Source: Leclercia adecarboxylata
Lineage (GTDB): Bacteria > Pseudomonadota > Gammaproteobacteria > Enterobacterales > Enterobacteriaceae
DNA length: 64,000 nt
Direction: 5' to 3'
Assembly: GCA_901472455.1 (NCBI GenBank)
Contig: LR590464.1
Span: 1,798,001 to 1,862,000 of the forward strand
The notes beneath the pieces were generated by a model that was not told the origin of the DNA, did no database searches, and worked only from the letters and a program-made list of their open reading frames with translations. The position numbers and the translations under genes are program-made. Below are positions 43,600 through 53,547 of the stretch, piece after piece; within the stretch, counting starts at the first letter, position 1, and the number at the start of each line of letters is the position of its first letter.

Positions 43600-43624
43600 A
43601 GCCTCGCTCAAGCGGGGCTTTTTT
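43600..43624 (+). terminator. Terminator after the Acb2-like gene
   Basis: AGCCTCGC TCAA GCGGGGCT followed by T-run. Confidence 0.85.
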
Positions 43625-43639
43625 ATTGGAGCCAACAAT

Positions 43640-43990
43640 ATGCCAGCAGCTATCCCTCGCGCCTGCCGTAAACGCGGATGTTCCGGCACTACCACAGACC
43701 GTTCCGGCTACTGCGATGCGCACCGTAACGAAGGGTGGCAGCAGCACCAGCGAGGACTGAGCCGCCACCAGCGCGGCTATGGCAGCAAGTGGGACATCAT
43801 CCGCGCCCGCATCCTTAAACGTGATCGTCACATTTGCCAGGCGTGCCTGCGCAGCGGCATACCGCGTCCGGCAGAAACGGTCGACCACATCATCGCGAAA
43901 GCTCACGGCGGCACAGACGACGACAGCAATCTCGAATCGCTGTGCTGGCCATGCCATAAGCGCAAGACCGCAACGGAGAGAACCCGATGA
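43640..43990 (+). CDS. HNH endonuclease (packaging-associated)
   Basis: 116 residues: zinc-binding CQACLRSGIPRPAETVDHIIAK, then SNLESLCWPCHKRKT, a complete HNH motif. In HK97-like phages an HNH protein upstream of terS stimulates cos cleavage by terminase. The next gene overlaps by 4 bp. Confidence 0.9.
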   Translation: MPAAIPRACRKRGCSGTTTDRSGYCDAHRNEGWQQHQRGLSRHQRGYGSKWDIIRARILKRDRHICQACLRSGIPRPAETVDHIIAKAHGGTDDDSNLESLCWPCHKRKTATERTR

Positions 43991-44187
43991 GCTATACACG
44001 CTGCACCTACTGCGGCTCGACGCTGCACACCGTAGCGAACTGCCCAAAGACATGGGGAGGCTCAGCCCGCCGTGCGAACCTGCGCTGCGGTTACTGTGGC
44101 CAGTCAGGACATAACTCCAGCGCCTGTCCGCACAATGCCAGCAGCGCGCGGCGCCGCAACCTCAGTGATGACTTCCACCTCGACTGA
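43987..44187 (+). CDS. Double zinc-knuckle protein
   Basis: 66 residues with two CCHC knuckles: CTYCGSTLHTVANC and CGYCGQSGHNSSAC, then a basic tail. Probably binds single-stranded nucleic acid. Coupled to the HNH gene; a role near packaging is inferred. Confidence 0.7.
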   Translation: MSYTRCTYCGSTLHTVANCPKTWGGSARRANLRCGYCGQSGHNSSACPHNASSARRRNLSDDFHLD

Positions 44188-44349
44188 TGGAAAGAGAAAT
44201 GATTTCAAATGCAATCATTTGAGGTGAATGATATCGATTCTCACTACCGGGGGGAGGGCGGGTCAAAAGTTCAGGCCCCTGCCTGCTAAGGACCGCCGCC
44301 TCAGTCAGATTTTTACACCCGCGAAATATAAAATTTAACTGGAGCGTCT

Positions 44350-44820
44350 ATGGCTGGAGCGACGGGCCGATCCGGACGCCGCGCCAAGCCGACTGCCCGG
44401 AAGTTGCTGGCAGGCAATCCGGGTAAGCGCGCCCTCAATAAAGAAGAACCCTCCTTCACACCCATAACCGGCGTTGACCCGCCCGAGTGGCTCAGCGAAT
44501 CCGCTGCGACAATGTGGAGAATGATCTCTAATGAGCTGTGCGCGCAGGAGGTTTTGTGCGCCACGGATTTACACAACCTCGAAATGTTTTGTGTGGCCTA
44601 TGCCAACGCCCGCGCTGCGCAGGTGGACGTTGCTAAAAACGGAATCACCGTAACCGGCGCAATGGGCGGTGTGATCAAAAACCCGGCGCTGACCGTACTG
44701 AATGAAGCAATGCGGCAGATGGCCTCCTTCGGAGGCATGCTCGGGCTGGATCCCAGCAGCAGGCAGCGTCTGATTGGTGGGAACAAAAAACAGTCGGACA
44801 ACCCCTTTAAAAATCTATGA
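44350..44820 (+). CDS. Terminase small subunit (P27 family)
   Basis: 156 residues: the N-terminus [19 protein letters not shown] is the P27-family hallmark. Recognises phage DNA ends for packaging. Overlaps terL by 4 bp. Confidence 0.9.
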   Translation: MAGATGRSGRRAKPTARKLLAGNPGKRALNKEEPSFTPITGVDPPEWLSESAATMWRMISNELCAQEVLCATDLHNLEMFCVAYANARAAQVDVAKNGITVTGAMGGVIKNPALTVLNEAMRQMASFGGMLGLDPSSRQRLIGGNKKQSDNPFKNL

Positions 44821-46550
44821 CAAGCAAAGCCTACCCTAACGTGAACGCTGCAAATCAGTATGCCCGCGACATCGTCCGGGGGAAGACTGTGGCGTGCCGC
44901 TATGTCATCGATGCGTGCCAGCGGCACCTTGATGATCTGGCGAAAGAGAAAACGAAAAAGTTTCTATACCGGTTCGATAAAGACCTGGCGGAAAAGGCGG
45001 CAAAGTTTATCCAGCTCCTGCCGCATACGAAAGGTGAGTGGGCCTTCAAACGCATGCCCATTACCCTGGAACCCTGGCAGTTGTTTATCGTCTGCTCCGC
45101 GTTCGGCTGGGTACGCAAGGGATCGAAACTGCGGCGTTTCCGCGAGGTTTATACCGAGATCCCGCGTAAGAATGGTAAGTCGGCGATCTCTGCCGGTGTG
45201 GCATTGTTCTGCTTCACCTGTGACGACGAGTTTGGCGCAGAGGTTTACTCCGGCGCCACGACAGAAAAGCAGGCGTGGGAAGTGTTTCGCCCGGCGCGCC
45301 TGATGTGTAAACGCACCCCGGCGCTTTGTGACGCGTTTGGAGTGGAGGTTAATGCCTCCAACATGAACCGGCCGGAAGATGGTGCCCGTCTTGAGCCGCT
45401 GATCGGCAACCCTGGCGATGGTGCTTCTCCGAGCTGCGCCATTGTGGACGAATATCACGAACACGATACCGACGCGCTCTACACCACCATGCTGACAGGT
45501 ATGGGCGCCCGGCGTCAGCCGCTGATGTGGGCCATCACCACCACTGCGGGCTACAACATTGAGGGACCGTGCTACGACAAGCGCCGGGAAGTCATTGAAA
45601 TGCTGAACGGCACAGTGCCTAACGATGAATTGTTCGGTGTGATTTACACCGTTGATGAGGGTGACGACTGGACCGATCCGGCGGTGCTGCGCAAGGCGAA
45701 CCCCAATATGGGTATTTCTGTCTACAGCGATTTCCTGCTGAGCCAGCAGAAGCGGGCCATGAACAACGCCCGCCAGGCCAACGTTTTCAAAACCAAGCAT
45801 CTGAACATCTGGGTATCAGCCCGGGCGGCTTACTTCAACCTCGTCAGCTGGCGCAACTGTGAGGATGAGACGCTGACAATAGAGCAGTTCGAGGGGCAGC
45901 CTTGCTACCTCTCATTCGACCTGGCGCGAAAGCTCGATATGAACAGCATGGTGCGGATCTTCACGCGTGATATTGATGGCAGGCGGCATTATTACTGTGT
46001 AGCGCCTAAGTTCTGGGTGCCCTATGACACGGTATACAGCACCGACACCGATCATCAGCGTACTGCTGAACGCTTCCAGAAGTGGGTGAACTCAGGCCAT
46101 CTGGACGTAACCGAAGGGGCAGAGATCGACTACCGCGTTATCCTGGAGGAAGCCAAGGCGGTCAACCGGCAGAACCCGGTAGAGGAATCTGCCATTGACC
46201 CCCACGGAGCCACTAACCTGTCCCACCATCTGGCCGATGAGGGTCTCAGCCCGATAACCATCGTCCAGAACTACACCAATATGTCGGATCCGATGAAAGA
46301 GCTTGAGGCGGCGATAGAGGCCGGACGCTTCCACCATGACGGCCATCCCATACTGACATGGTGTATCTCTAACGTGGTGGGCAAGCACCTCCCTGGTAAC
46401 GATGACGTTGTGCGGCCCATTAAGGAGCACAGCGAGAACAAAATCGACGGGGCCACTGCCCTGATCATGGATATAGGCCGGGCCATGCTGCCGGAGACCC
46501 GACAGGATCTTAACGGCTTCTTTGAAAATCCCATCATGGTAGGTTTCTGA
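44817..46550 (+). CDS. Terminase large subunit (HK97 gp2-like)
   Basis: 577 residues, intact. ATPase Walker A-like EIPRKNGKS and Walker [12 protein letters not shown], followed by a nuclease domain with acidic motif [14 protein letters not shown]. It cuts and translocates DNA into the prohead. One-base overlap with the portal gene. Confidence 0.94.
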   Translation: MTSKAYPNVNAANQYARDIVRGKTVACRYVIDACQRHLDDLAKEKTKKFLYRFDKDLAEKAAKFIQLLPHTKGEWAFKRMPITLEPWQLFIVCSAFGWVRKGSKLRRFREVYTEIPRKNGKSAISAGVALFCFTCDDEFGAEVYSGATTEKQAWEVFRPARLMCKRTPALCDAFGVEVNASNMNRPEDGARLEPLIGNPGDGASPSCAIVDEYHEHDTDALYTTMLTGMGARRQPLMWAITTTAGYNIEGPCYDKRREVIEMLNGTVPNDELFGVIYTVDEGDDWTDPAVLRKANPNMGISVYSDFLLSQQKRAMNNARQANVFKTKHLNIWVSARAAYFNLVSWRNCEDETLTIEQFEGQPCYLSFDLARKLDMNSMVRIFTRDIDGRRHYYCVAPKFWVPYDTVYSTDTDHQRTAERFQKWVNSGHLDVTEGAEIDYRVILEEAKAVNRQNPVEESAIDPHGATNLSHHLADEGLSPITIVQNYTNMSDPMKELEAAIEAGRFHHDGHPILTWCISNVVGKHLPGNDDVVRPIKEHSENKIDGATALIMDIGRAMLPETRQDLNGFFENPIMVGF

Positions 46551-47855
46551 TGAAGAAAAATAAGCAGCCGGGCAAGGTAAAAAGCGCCTTGCTCAACTGG
46601 CTGGGCGTGCCCATCAGCCTGACTACCGGAACGTTCTGGCAGGAGTGGTATGGCATGAGCAGTAGCGGCAAGGTGGTGACTGCAGATCGGGCGATCCAGC
46701 TTTCTGCGGTCTGGGCCTGCGTCCGGCTTCTGAGCGAGTCGGTGTCCACACTGCCGGTTAAAATTTACACCCGGCAGGCTGATGGCTCGCGCAAGCTGGC
46801 GCAGAATCATCCGGTTTACCAGGTGCTTTGTCGCCGTCCGAATCTTGAAATGACGCCGTCGCGCTTTATGCTCATGGTGGTGGCCAGCATCTGCCTGCGC
46901 GGTAATGCCTTTGTCGAGAAGCTGTTTATCGGCAATAAGCTGGTATCACTGGTGCCACTGCTGCCCCAGAACATGGTAGTAAAGCGGCTGGACACCGGTC
47001 GTCTTGAGTACACCTACACCGAAGACGGCAGGAAACGCGTTATCCTGGAGAAGAACCTGATGCACATCCGGGGCTTTGGCCTCGATGGTGTCTGCGGCAT
47101 GATGCCCATGATGACGGGCCGGGACGTGATCGGCGCGGCGATGGCCGTCGAAGAGTCAGCCGCCAAGATCTTCGAAAATGGCCTGCAGAGCTCTGGTTTT
47201 CTTTCTGCTGATGCTGCGCTTGATAAGGATCAAAGAGAGCGACTTCGGGGCTATATGCAGGCCTTTACCGGCTCTAAAAACGCCGGAAAAATTATGGTTC
47301 TTGAGGGCGGGCTGAAATACCAGAATGTCACCATGAACCCCGAGGCGGCGCAGATGCTTGAGTCGCGCTCCTTCAGTATTGAGGAGATCTGCCGCTGGTT
47401 CCGCGTACCGCCGTTTATGGTGGGCCACACCTCGAAACAGAGCAGCTGGGCATCAAGCCTCGAGGGGATGAATCTCCAGTTCCTGACCCATACGCTGCGT
47501 CCGCTGCTGGTGAACATTGAGCAGGAGATCTCCCCGCTGCCTGCTGAACGGTGAAGAGGACCTCTTCGCCGAGTTCTCAGTAGAAGGGCTGCTACGCGCC
47601 GACAGCGCTGGCCGTGCGGCGTACTACACCAGTGCGCTGCAGAACGGCTGGATGTCCCGCAACGATGTGCGCCGCCTGGAGAATATGCCTCCTATCGAAG
47701 GCGGCGATATTTACACGGTGCAGCTCAACCTGACGCCGCTTGAAGATCTTAAACAGAACAGCCAGGCCGCGCAGGCATTCGCGCTGCGGCAGGTTCATAA
47801 CCACGTATTCCCTGATATTCCCTTCGAACAGTCACCGCTGAAAAAAGCGGCTTAG
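46550..47855 (+). CDS. Portal protein (HK97 gp3-like, one frameshift)
   Basis: About 433 residues. Body intact through PPFMVGHTSKQSSWASSLEGM; a single indel near 47535 shifts to LFAEFSVEGLLRADSAGRAAYYTSALQNGW at the C-terminal end. Forms the dodecameric DNA channel at the capsid vertex. Confidence 0.92.
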
Positions 47856-47863
47856 GAGCATCC

Positions 47864-48714
47864 ATGACGATTAAAAGCCTTCCGGCTGCGCCGGAGGGGC
47901 GACCTTTTGCGCGCGAAAAACCTGACCTGCCGGCTGCGGCAATGGAGCGCTGGAACGGCGGCATCCGCGCCGCCCGGGACGGTGACAACAGCATTTCCAT
48001 CTTCGACGTGATCGGCGCTGATTACTGGGGAGAGGGTGTGACGGCCAGCCGCATTGCGGGTGCGCTGCGTTCGCTCGGCGGTGCTGACGTGACGGTTAAC
48101 ATCAACAGCCCGGGCGGCGACATGTTCGAAGGCCTGGCGATCTACAACCTGTTGCGTGAGTACGACGGCAAAGTCACTGTGAAGATTTTGGGTCTGGCGG
48201 CGTCCGCCGCGTCGGTCATCGCGATGGCCGGTGATGATGTACAGATCGGACGCGGCGCCTTCCTGATGATCCACAACTGCTGGGTCTATGCGATGGGTAA
48301 CCGTCACGACCTGGCGCAGATCGCCGCTGACATGGAGCCGTTTGATAAAGCGATGAGCGATATCTACCAGGCACGCAGCGGTCTTGATGCCGCCACCGTC
48401 GACAGGATGATGGACGGAGAAACCTATATTGGCGGCAGTGACGCGGTGGCGAAAGGATTTGCCTGACAGCCTCCTCTCCGCTGATGAAATTGCTGACGAC
48501 GACGACAGCCCGGCGGCGGCGCTGCGCAAGCTTGATGCGCTGCTGGCCAAAACCGATACGCCGCGCTCTGAGCGTCGAAAACTTCTTAAAGCCTTATCCG
48601 GCAGCAAGCCAGGCGCTGCTGCCATCCCCTGAAGGTACGCCGGGCGCTACCGAAGAAATCAACCCTGACAATATCAAACAACTTGAAGACGCCCTGGCGG
48701 CGTTCGGCCAATAA
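47864..48714 (+). CDS. ClpP-like head maturation protease (HK97 gp4-type, frameshifted)
   Basis: S14-family protease: substrate motif NINSPGGDMFEGLAIYN, catalytic Ser in GLAASAASVIAMAG and His in LMIHNCW. Frame breaks near 48460 and 48625 fall in the C-terminal tail (DSLLSADEI..., GATEEINPDNIKQLED). It cleaves the capsid delta domain. Confidence 0.9.
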
Positions 48715-48723
48715 GGAAAGACC

Positions 48724-49951
48724 ATGTCTGAAGTTAACGAATTACTGAAAAAAGTTCTGCGAAGCTGGAAGAAGTTTCCGGCACTTTCAGCCAGAAAGCC
48801 GAGGACGCGCTGAAGGAGGCTAAAAGCTCTGGTCAGCTGTGCTGCGCAAACCAAAGAGGCAGTGGATAAAATTGCCACTGAACACAATGCGCTGAACGAT
48901 GCGCTTAAGTCGCTGAAATCTTCAGTAGGTGAAATTGAGCAGCAGGTAGCTCAGATGCCACTGGCCAGCGCTGCAAAAATTATCGAGACCGTCGGCCAGA
49001 CCGTTATCAGCAGCGAAGCACTGAAAGCATTCGCGGCAAGCGTGGAAGGCGGTAAGCGCGTCAGCGTGCCTGTGAACGCCGCGTTGATTTCCACGGATGT
49101 CGCCACCGGCGTGGTTGAACCGCAGCGCCTGCCGGGTATCGACACCGCACCGAAACAGCGCCTTTTCATCCGCGAATCTGATTGCTCCGGGCCGCACCTC
49201 GGCGCCAGCCATCTTCTGGGTGCAGCAGACCGGATTCACCAATGCGGCGAAAGTCGTGCCGGAAGGCACCGCCAAAGCCGTACAGCGATATCCAGTTCGC
49301 CACGCAGATCACTCCGGTCACCACCCATCGCGCACTATGTTCAAGGCGTCCAAACAGATCCTGGATGACTTCGCGCAGCTGCAGTCCACTATCGACGCCG
49401 AGATGCGTTACGGTCTGAAGTATGTCGAAGAGCAGGAGATTCTCTTCGGCGATGGTACCGGCGCGCACCTGAAAGGCATCGTCCCGCAGGCGTCTGCTTA
49501 TGACGCTGCCTTTACTGTTGAGCAGCAGAACGGCATCGACGATCTGCGCCTCGCAATGCTGCAGGCGCAGCTGGCCCGCGCTTCCCGGCTTCCGGCCACG
49601 TCCTGCACTTCATCGACTGGGCGAAGATTGAACTCACCAAGGACACGCTGGGCCGCTATATCCTGGCGAACCCGGCGGCCCTGACCGGGCCCAACCCTGT
49701 GGGGCCTGCCGGTGGTTGCGACCGAAGCCGCAGCATTCCAGGGCAAGTTCCTGACCGGTGCATTCAACGCCGCTGCCCAGCTGTTCGACCGTGAAGATGC
49801 CAACGTGGTGATCTCCACTGAGAACGCCGACGACTTCGAGAAAAACATGATCTCGATTCGCTGCGAAGAGCGCCTGGCGCTGGCGGTGAAACGGCCGGAA
49901 GCGTTTATCTATGGAGCCTTCACTGCGCCTGCTGCAGGTGGCGGTGCGTAA
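48724..49951 (+). CDS. Major capsid protein (HK97 gp5-like, frameshifted)
   Basis: The N-terminal coiled-coil delta domain (MSEVNELLKKV... IATEHNALNDALKSLKSSVGEIEQQV) is followed by the HK97-fold body (LIAPGRTSAPAIFWVQQTGF, FKASKQILDDFAQLQSTIDAEM, LFGDGTGAHLKGI, GLPVVATEAAAFQGKFLTG). About six indels (near 48755, 48835, 49180, 49290, 49590 and 49695) split it. Corrected length is roughly 408 residues. Whether the HK97 crosslinking Lys/Asn pair is present cannot be judged from the damaged frames. Confidence 0.9.
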
Positions 49952-49960
49952 TCCTTAACG

Positions 49961-49980
49961 GCGGCCTGCGGGCCGCTTTT
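49961..49980 (+). terminator. Hairpin after capsid gene
   Basis: GCGGCC TGCG GGCCGC then TTTT. A short T-run; probably a partial terminator or processing hairpin in the head operon. Confidence 0.55.
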
Positions 49981-50003
49981 CGTTTTCCTTTAAGGAGGCA
50001 GCC

Positions 50004-50189
50004 ATGAAGCTGATCGCTATCAAGCCCATTTACTTTGAAGGCAGCGTGCTCACTGAAGGCACCGAGTTCGAGACGCTGGAGCAACACGGACGCGACCTTC
50101 TGGCCAGCGGTTACGCTCAGGAGCCTGGCGAGAAAAATCCGGATCCTGATAAAGACCAAAAGCCGAAAGGGAATGGCAAGGCCAAATAA
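50004..50189 (+). CDS. Small head-region protein
   Basis: 61 residues: MKLIAIKPIYFEGSVLTEGTEFETLEQHGRDLL, then a charged tail rich in Lys, Asp and Pro. It has a strong AAGGAGG site. It sits between the capsid and connector genes, where lambdoid phages encode small head-completion proteins. Role not known. Confidence 0.65.
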   Translation: MKLIAIKPIYFEGSVLTEGTEFETLEQHGRDLLASGYAQEPGEKNPDPDKDQKPKGNGKAK

Positions 50190-50198
50190 GGGGTGGGC

Positions 50199-50525
50199 AT
50201 GCTGACCAAAGAGCAGGTTAAGCGCCACTGCAACATTGAGCAGGATTTCACGGAAGACGATATCTGGATCGACACCAGTATTAAAGCTGCGGCGCGGTAC
50301 GTCGAAACATGGACCCGCCGTCGGCTTTATGACACTGCCGATGATCCTGACTATCTCGTTGACCCTGATCGGTTGCTTTATGGCGAAGACATCGAAATGG
50401 CCATGCTGATGCTTATCGCGCACTGGTACGCCAATCGTGAGACGGTCAGCACTGGCAGCAGTACCGCCGCTCTGGAGTTCTCAACCGAAGCACTTCTTCA
50501 ACCTTACCGGATATATGGCGTATGA
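50199..50525 (+). CDS. Head-tail connector (HK97 gp6-like)
   Basis: 108 residues: MLTKEQVKRHCNIEQDFTEDD... YVETWTRRRLYD ... MLMLIAHWYANRE, the helical gp6-like adaptor pattern. Forms a ring under the portal. Overlaps the next gene by 4 bp. Confidence 0.85.
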   Translation: MLTKEQVKRHCNIEQDFTEDDIWIDTSIKAAARYVETWTRRRLYDTADDPDYLVDPDRLLYGEDIEMAMLMLIAHWYANRETVSTGSSTAALEFSTEALLQPYRIYGV

Positions 50526-50863
50526 GAGCGGGAAGACTGCGACACCGGGTTACGTTACAAAAGCCAGCGTCGGGGCGCCTGCCTTCCGGGCAGCCTGCCA
50601 CTGGCTGGGTGGATGTGACTTCAGTCCGTGCTGAGGTGGCGGACGTCTCCGGGCGGGAAATGATAGATGGCGGCGCCGAGATAAGCAGCACCACTACGCG
50701 GATCTGGATGCGCCGCTACCCAGGAATTCCGGTTTCAACAGGATGGCGCGCCGTTCACCTGCCTCCAACCGGTAATGGCGAGATATACGACATCAAATCG
50801 GCTATCTCTGCCGAGAACGGCACCAGGCTCGAATTGCTTTGCGAGAAGGGGGTGAAACAGTGA
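50522..50863 (+). CDS. Head closure protein (SPP1 gp16/HK97 gp7-like)
   Basis: 113 residues: MRAGRLRHRVTLQKP ... GWVDVTSVRAEVADVSGREM ... the typical small beta-barrel of head-tail joining proteins. Confidence 0.84.
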   Translation: MRAGRLRHRVTLQKPASGRLPSGQPATGWVDVTSVRAEVADVSGREMIDGGAEISSTTTRIWMRRYPGIPVSTGWRAVHLPPTGNGEIYDIKSAISAENGTRLELLCEKGVKQ

Positions 50864-51310
50864 TTTCAACGAGTCTTGATTTCTCCGGCCTGGCAGATAT
50901 CGCGAAGGATCTGGAGACGCTCAGCAGGGCTGAAAATAATAAGGTCCTGCGCGATGCCACGCGTGCTGGTGCAGAAGTTCTGCGACAGGAGGTAGAAGAT
51001 CGTGCGCCCGTCCTCACCGGTAAGTTGAAAAAAAACGTAGTGGTGGTAACCCAGAAGGGTCGTCGGCGCGGCGAAATCGCTTCCGGCGTGCATATCCAGG
51101 GCATTAACCCGGACACCGGCAACAGCGACAACAAAATGAAGGCCAGCAATCCGCGCAACGCTTTTTACTGGCGCTTCGTTGAGATCGGTACATCGAATAT
51201 GCCTGCGCACCCCTTCGTTCGCCCGGCATTCGATACCCGGCAGGAAGAAGCTACGCAGGCAGCGCTTGCCCGCATGAATCAGGCCATTGATGAGGGTGCT
51301 GGCGAAATGA
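50860..51310 (+). CDS. HK97 gp10-like tail completion protein (one frameshift)
   Basis: GTG start (VISTSLDFSGLADIAKDLETL). Core PRNAFYWRFVEIGTSNMPAHPFVRPAFD is the gp10 signature. An extra G at about 51294 makes the raw frame run into the next gene; without it the protein ends DEVLAK with a TGA that overlaps the downstream ATG (ATGA). About 149 residues. The apparent 271-residue fusion is an artefact. Confidence 0.85.
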
Positions 51311-51654
51311 CAGAAGCTGACATCTATCAGCGGCTCAGTGCGCTGGCAGGCGGAAACGTTTTTCCGTACGTTGCGCCGCAGGGTACCACGGCACCGTGGG
51401 TGATTTATCTGCTCCCGGGATCAGTCAGCGAGGATGTTTTCTGCGGCCCGGCAGAAACGGCAAGCACGGTTCAGGTTGATGCCTGGGCCTCGTCGATTGA
51501 TGACGCCCGGGCGCTGCGTGTTCAGGTTAAAGCCGCTCTGTCCGATCTGCATCCTGTCGGACTGAACGAGATTAACGGCTACGAGCCGGACACCGACTTT
51601 ACCGGGCCACGCTTGAAGTTCAGATCTGGCAATAAAGCCACCCCTTCATATTAA
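51307..51654 (+). CDS. DUF3168 tail terminator-like protein (HK97 gp11-like)
   Basis: 115 residues from [16 protein letters not shown]: ... STVQVDAWASSIDDARALRVQVKAAL ... YEPDTDFTGPRLKF. Tail-tube terminator family, between gp10-like and the tube gene. Confidence 0.83.
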   Translation: MTEADIYQRLSALAGGNVFPYVAPQGTTAPWVIYLLPGSVSEDVFCGPAETASTVQVDAWASSIDDARALRVQVKAALSDLHPVGLNEINGYEPDTDFTGPRLKFRSGNKATPSY

Positions 51655-51658
51655 CTCT

Positions 51659-51680
51659 GCCGCCTCCGGGCGGCTTTTTT
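51659..51680 (+). terminator. Terminator before the tail tube gene
   Basis: GCCGCC TCCG GGCGGC plus six T. Probably lowers or partitions tail transcription. Confidence 0.8.
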
Positions 51681-51696
51681 ATATCCGGAGATCACT

Positions 51697-52402
51697 ATGT
51701 CCTCGAATTATGAAAAATCGCAGCTGACGAAAATCCTTATTTCGTCACTGCCAACGACCCAGCGACGCAATGGAAACCGCTGTCTATCTCGATCTGAGCT
51801 GCACTCTCAAAGAAGCGCAGTTCACCGGCGGGCAAAAACAGGATATTGACGTCACCACGCTATGCTCCACTGAGCAGGAGAACGTCAATGGTCTCCCGGC
51901 CCCTTCGGAGATTTCACTGTCAGGTAACTTTTACCGTAATGCTGCGCAGGATGCGTTGCGTGATGCGTATGACAACGACACGGTTTATGGCTTCCAGATC
52001 ATCTTCCCGTCTGGCAATGGCTTTAAGTTCCTTGCCGAAGTTCGTCAGCACACCTGGTCTTCCGGTACTAACGGCGTAGTGGCGGCAACGTTCTCCCTGC
52101 GTCTGAAAGGGAAGCCGGTACCGATTGACCCGGCACTTAAACTGACCACTGATTTGCCCGCCGCACAATCTGTAGCGGTAGGGGCGCCGATCAGTATGGC
52201 GGTCGCCGCCGCTGGCGGTAAACTTCCCTACAGCTATGCTTGGAAGAAAGGTGGTGTCACCATCAGTGGGCAAACATCTGACACATTCAATAAATCCAAC
52301 GCTGTTTCGGGTGATGCGGGAGATTACACCTGCGTGGTCACTGATTCTTCTGCCCCGGTTAAGACAATTACATCATCAACTTGTACCCTTACCGTCAATT
52401 AA
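51697..52402 (+). CDS. Major tail tube protein with C-terminal Ig-like domain (frameshifted)
   Basis: Starts MSSNYEKSQLTKI. The N-terminal ~25 codons contain two or more indels (51735-51775), then LSCTLKEAQFTGGQKQDIDVTTLCS runs uninterrupted. The tube domain ends near FSLRLKGKPVP. From about 52135 an Ig-like domain follows (LPYSYAWKKGGVTIS ... AGDYTCVVTDSS), like the dispensable surface domain of lambda gpV. Confidence 0.85.
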
Positions 52403-52436
52403 TGGAGATGCCGGGTTGGCCCGGCATGCATAACAG

Positions 52437-52824
52437 ATGTCGCAAAATCTGAAAAAATTAGCCATGGCGAAGATGTCAGGCTTTCGTCATAAGACGGTGG
52501 CGGTTCCTGAGTGGGAAGGCGTCGAAGTTGTTCTTCGTGAGCCGTCTGGCGAAGCCTGGCTGCGCTGGCAGGAAGTAGTGAAAGTCGGTGCTGACGATGA
52601 AAATGTGTCGGTATCTGAAAAGGCCCACCGTAATCTTTGCGCTGACGTGGTTCTCTTCATTGACGTCCTGTGCGACACCGATAAGCAACCGGTATTCAGC
52701 GTCGATGAAGATGAGCAGGTGCGTGAAATTTACGGCCCCCGTTCATTCCCGTCTGCTGAAACAGGCGCTGGACCTCATTAATAACGCGGAAGAAGCGCGG
52801 GAAAAGTCGCAACCCCCGGCGTAA
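52437..52824 (+). CDS. Tail assembly chaperone G-like (one frameshift)
   Basis: MSQNLKKLAMAKMSGFRHKTVAVPEWEGVEVVLREP... . A C-run near 52737 has an extra base; the protein then ends RLLKQALDLINNAEEAREKSQ. About 128 residues. Lambda G equivalent, which coats the tape measure during tail assembly. Confidence 0.8.
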
Positions 52825-52832
52825 AGTTCCTG

Positions 52833-53111
52833 ATGTCGCTTGCGCTCCGCATGGGGCGCACGCTTTCAGAGCTTCGGCAGAACATGACGGCGAGCGAGCT
52901 TCTGATGTGGATTGAGTTCGACAGGCAAAGTCCCGTTGGCGATATTCGCGGTGACATTCAGGCCGCCCAGATAGCCTCTGCCGTTTATGGTTCTCAGGGG
53001 GTCAAAGTGCCGCTGGAAGATGCAATCCTGCGCTGGGATGATGACAAGAAATCAGCACCTGAAGATCCCTTTGCTGGTCTTGAGGCTGCACTTACTGCCG
53101 CAACGCAGTGA
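52833..53111 (+). CDS. Tail assembly T-domain, probably made as G-T by -1 frameshift
   Basis: 92 codons from the first ATG (MSLALRMGRTLSELRQNMTASELLMW). It lies in the -1 frame relative to the end of G, and its frame is open upstream of the ATG through ...GVKFL. This matches expression as a G-T fusion. Candidate slip sites are GGGAAAA (52800-52806) and the C-run near 52815, but local indels prevent a firm choice. Confidence 0.78.
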   Translation: MSLALRMGRTLSELRQNMTASELLMWIEFDRQSPVGDIRGDIQAAQIASAVYGSQGVKVPLEDAILRWDDDKKSAPEDPFAGLEAALTAATQ

Positions 53112-53165
53112 CTTTTGACCCAGATAATATTAGGATTCTTAGACTTATAATACTGGGGAACCTAA

Positions 53166-53498
53166 ATGGAAATTTTACTAGTTTCAATTGTGATAGGCTT
53201 AATTCCAGCCTTAATTGCTCAAAGCAAAGGGCGATCTTTCTTTGCATGGTGGGTGTATGGTGCTCTGCTGTTTATAATCGCTTTTGTGCATTCTCTGGTA
53301 ATAAAGAAGGATGTTGCGGCAGAAGAAAAAGACTTAATTGAAAACGATGGCATGAAGAAGTGCCCATTCTGCGCAGAGTTAATCAAAAACGAAGCTATTA
53401 AATGTAAACACTGTGGTAGTGATTTAGCAGTCGATTCCCCACCGGTTAAGACTGATGAAGAATACCTCGAAGAAGCCAGGCAAAAGGTCTGGAAATAA
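53166..53498 (+). CDS. Membrane/zinc-ribbon moron, candidate superinfection-exclusion protein
   Basis: 110 residues with two N-terminal membrane segments (LLVSIVIGLIPALIA; WVYGALLFIIAFVHSLVI) and a C-terminal zinc ribbon CPFCAELIKNEAIKCKHC. It is clearly more AT-rich than the flanking tail genes, has a TATAAT upstream (53146-53151) and its own terminator. It sits between the T-like and tape-measure genes, where HK97 carries the gp15 exclusion moron. Function is inferred from position and topology only. Confidence 0.75.
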   Translation: MEILLVSIVIGLIPALIAQSKGRSFFAWWVYGALLFIIAFVHSLVIKKDVAAEEKDLIENDGMKKCPFCAELIKNEAIKCKHCGSDLAVDSPPVKTDEEYLEEARQKVWK

Positions 53499-53506
53499 AA
53501 AAAATA

Positions 53507-53528
53507 AAACCGCTTCGGCGGTTTTTTT
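53507..53528 (+). terminator. Moron terminator
   Basis: AAACCGC TTCG GCGGTTT with a T-run. UUCG tetraloop. Isolates the moron from the tape-measure gene. Confidence 0.88.
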
Positions 53529-53547
53529 ACGTCTGGAGTTAGAATAA

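Noticed and set aside
53108..53341. 77-codon frame beginning at 53108
   Set aside because: It is out of frame with the membrane/zinc-ribbon moron, which has the better start, membrane helices and CxxC pairs.
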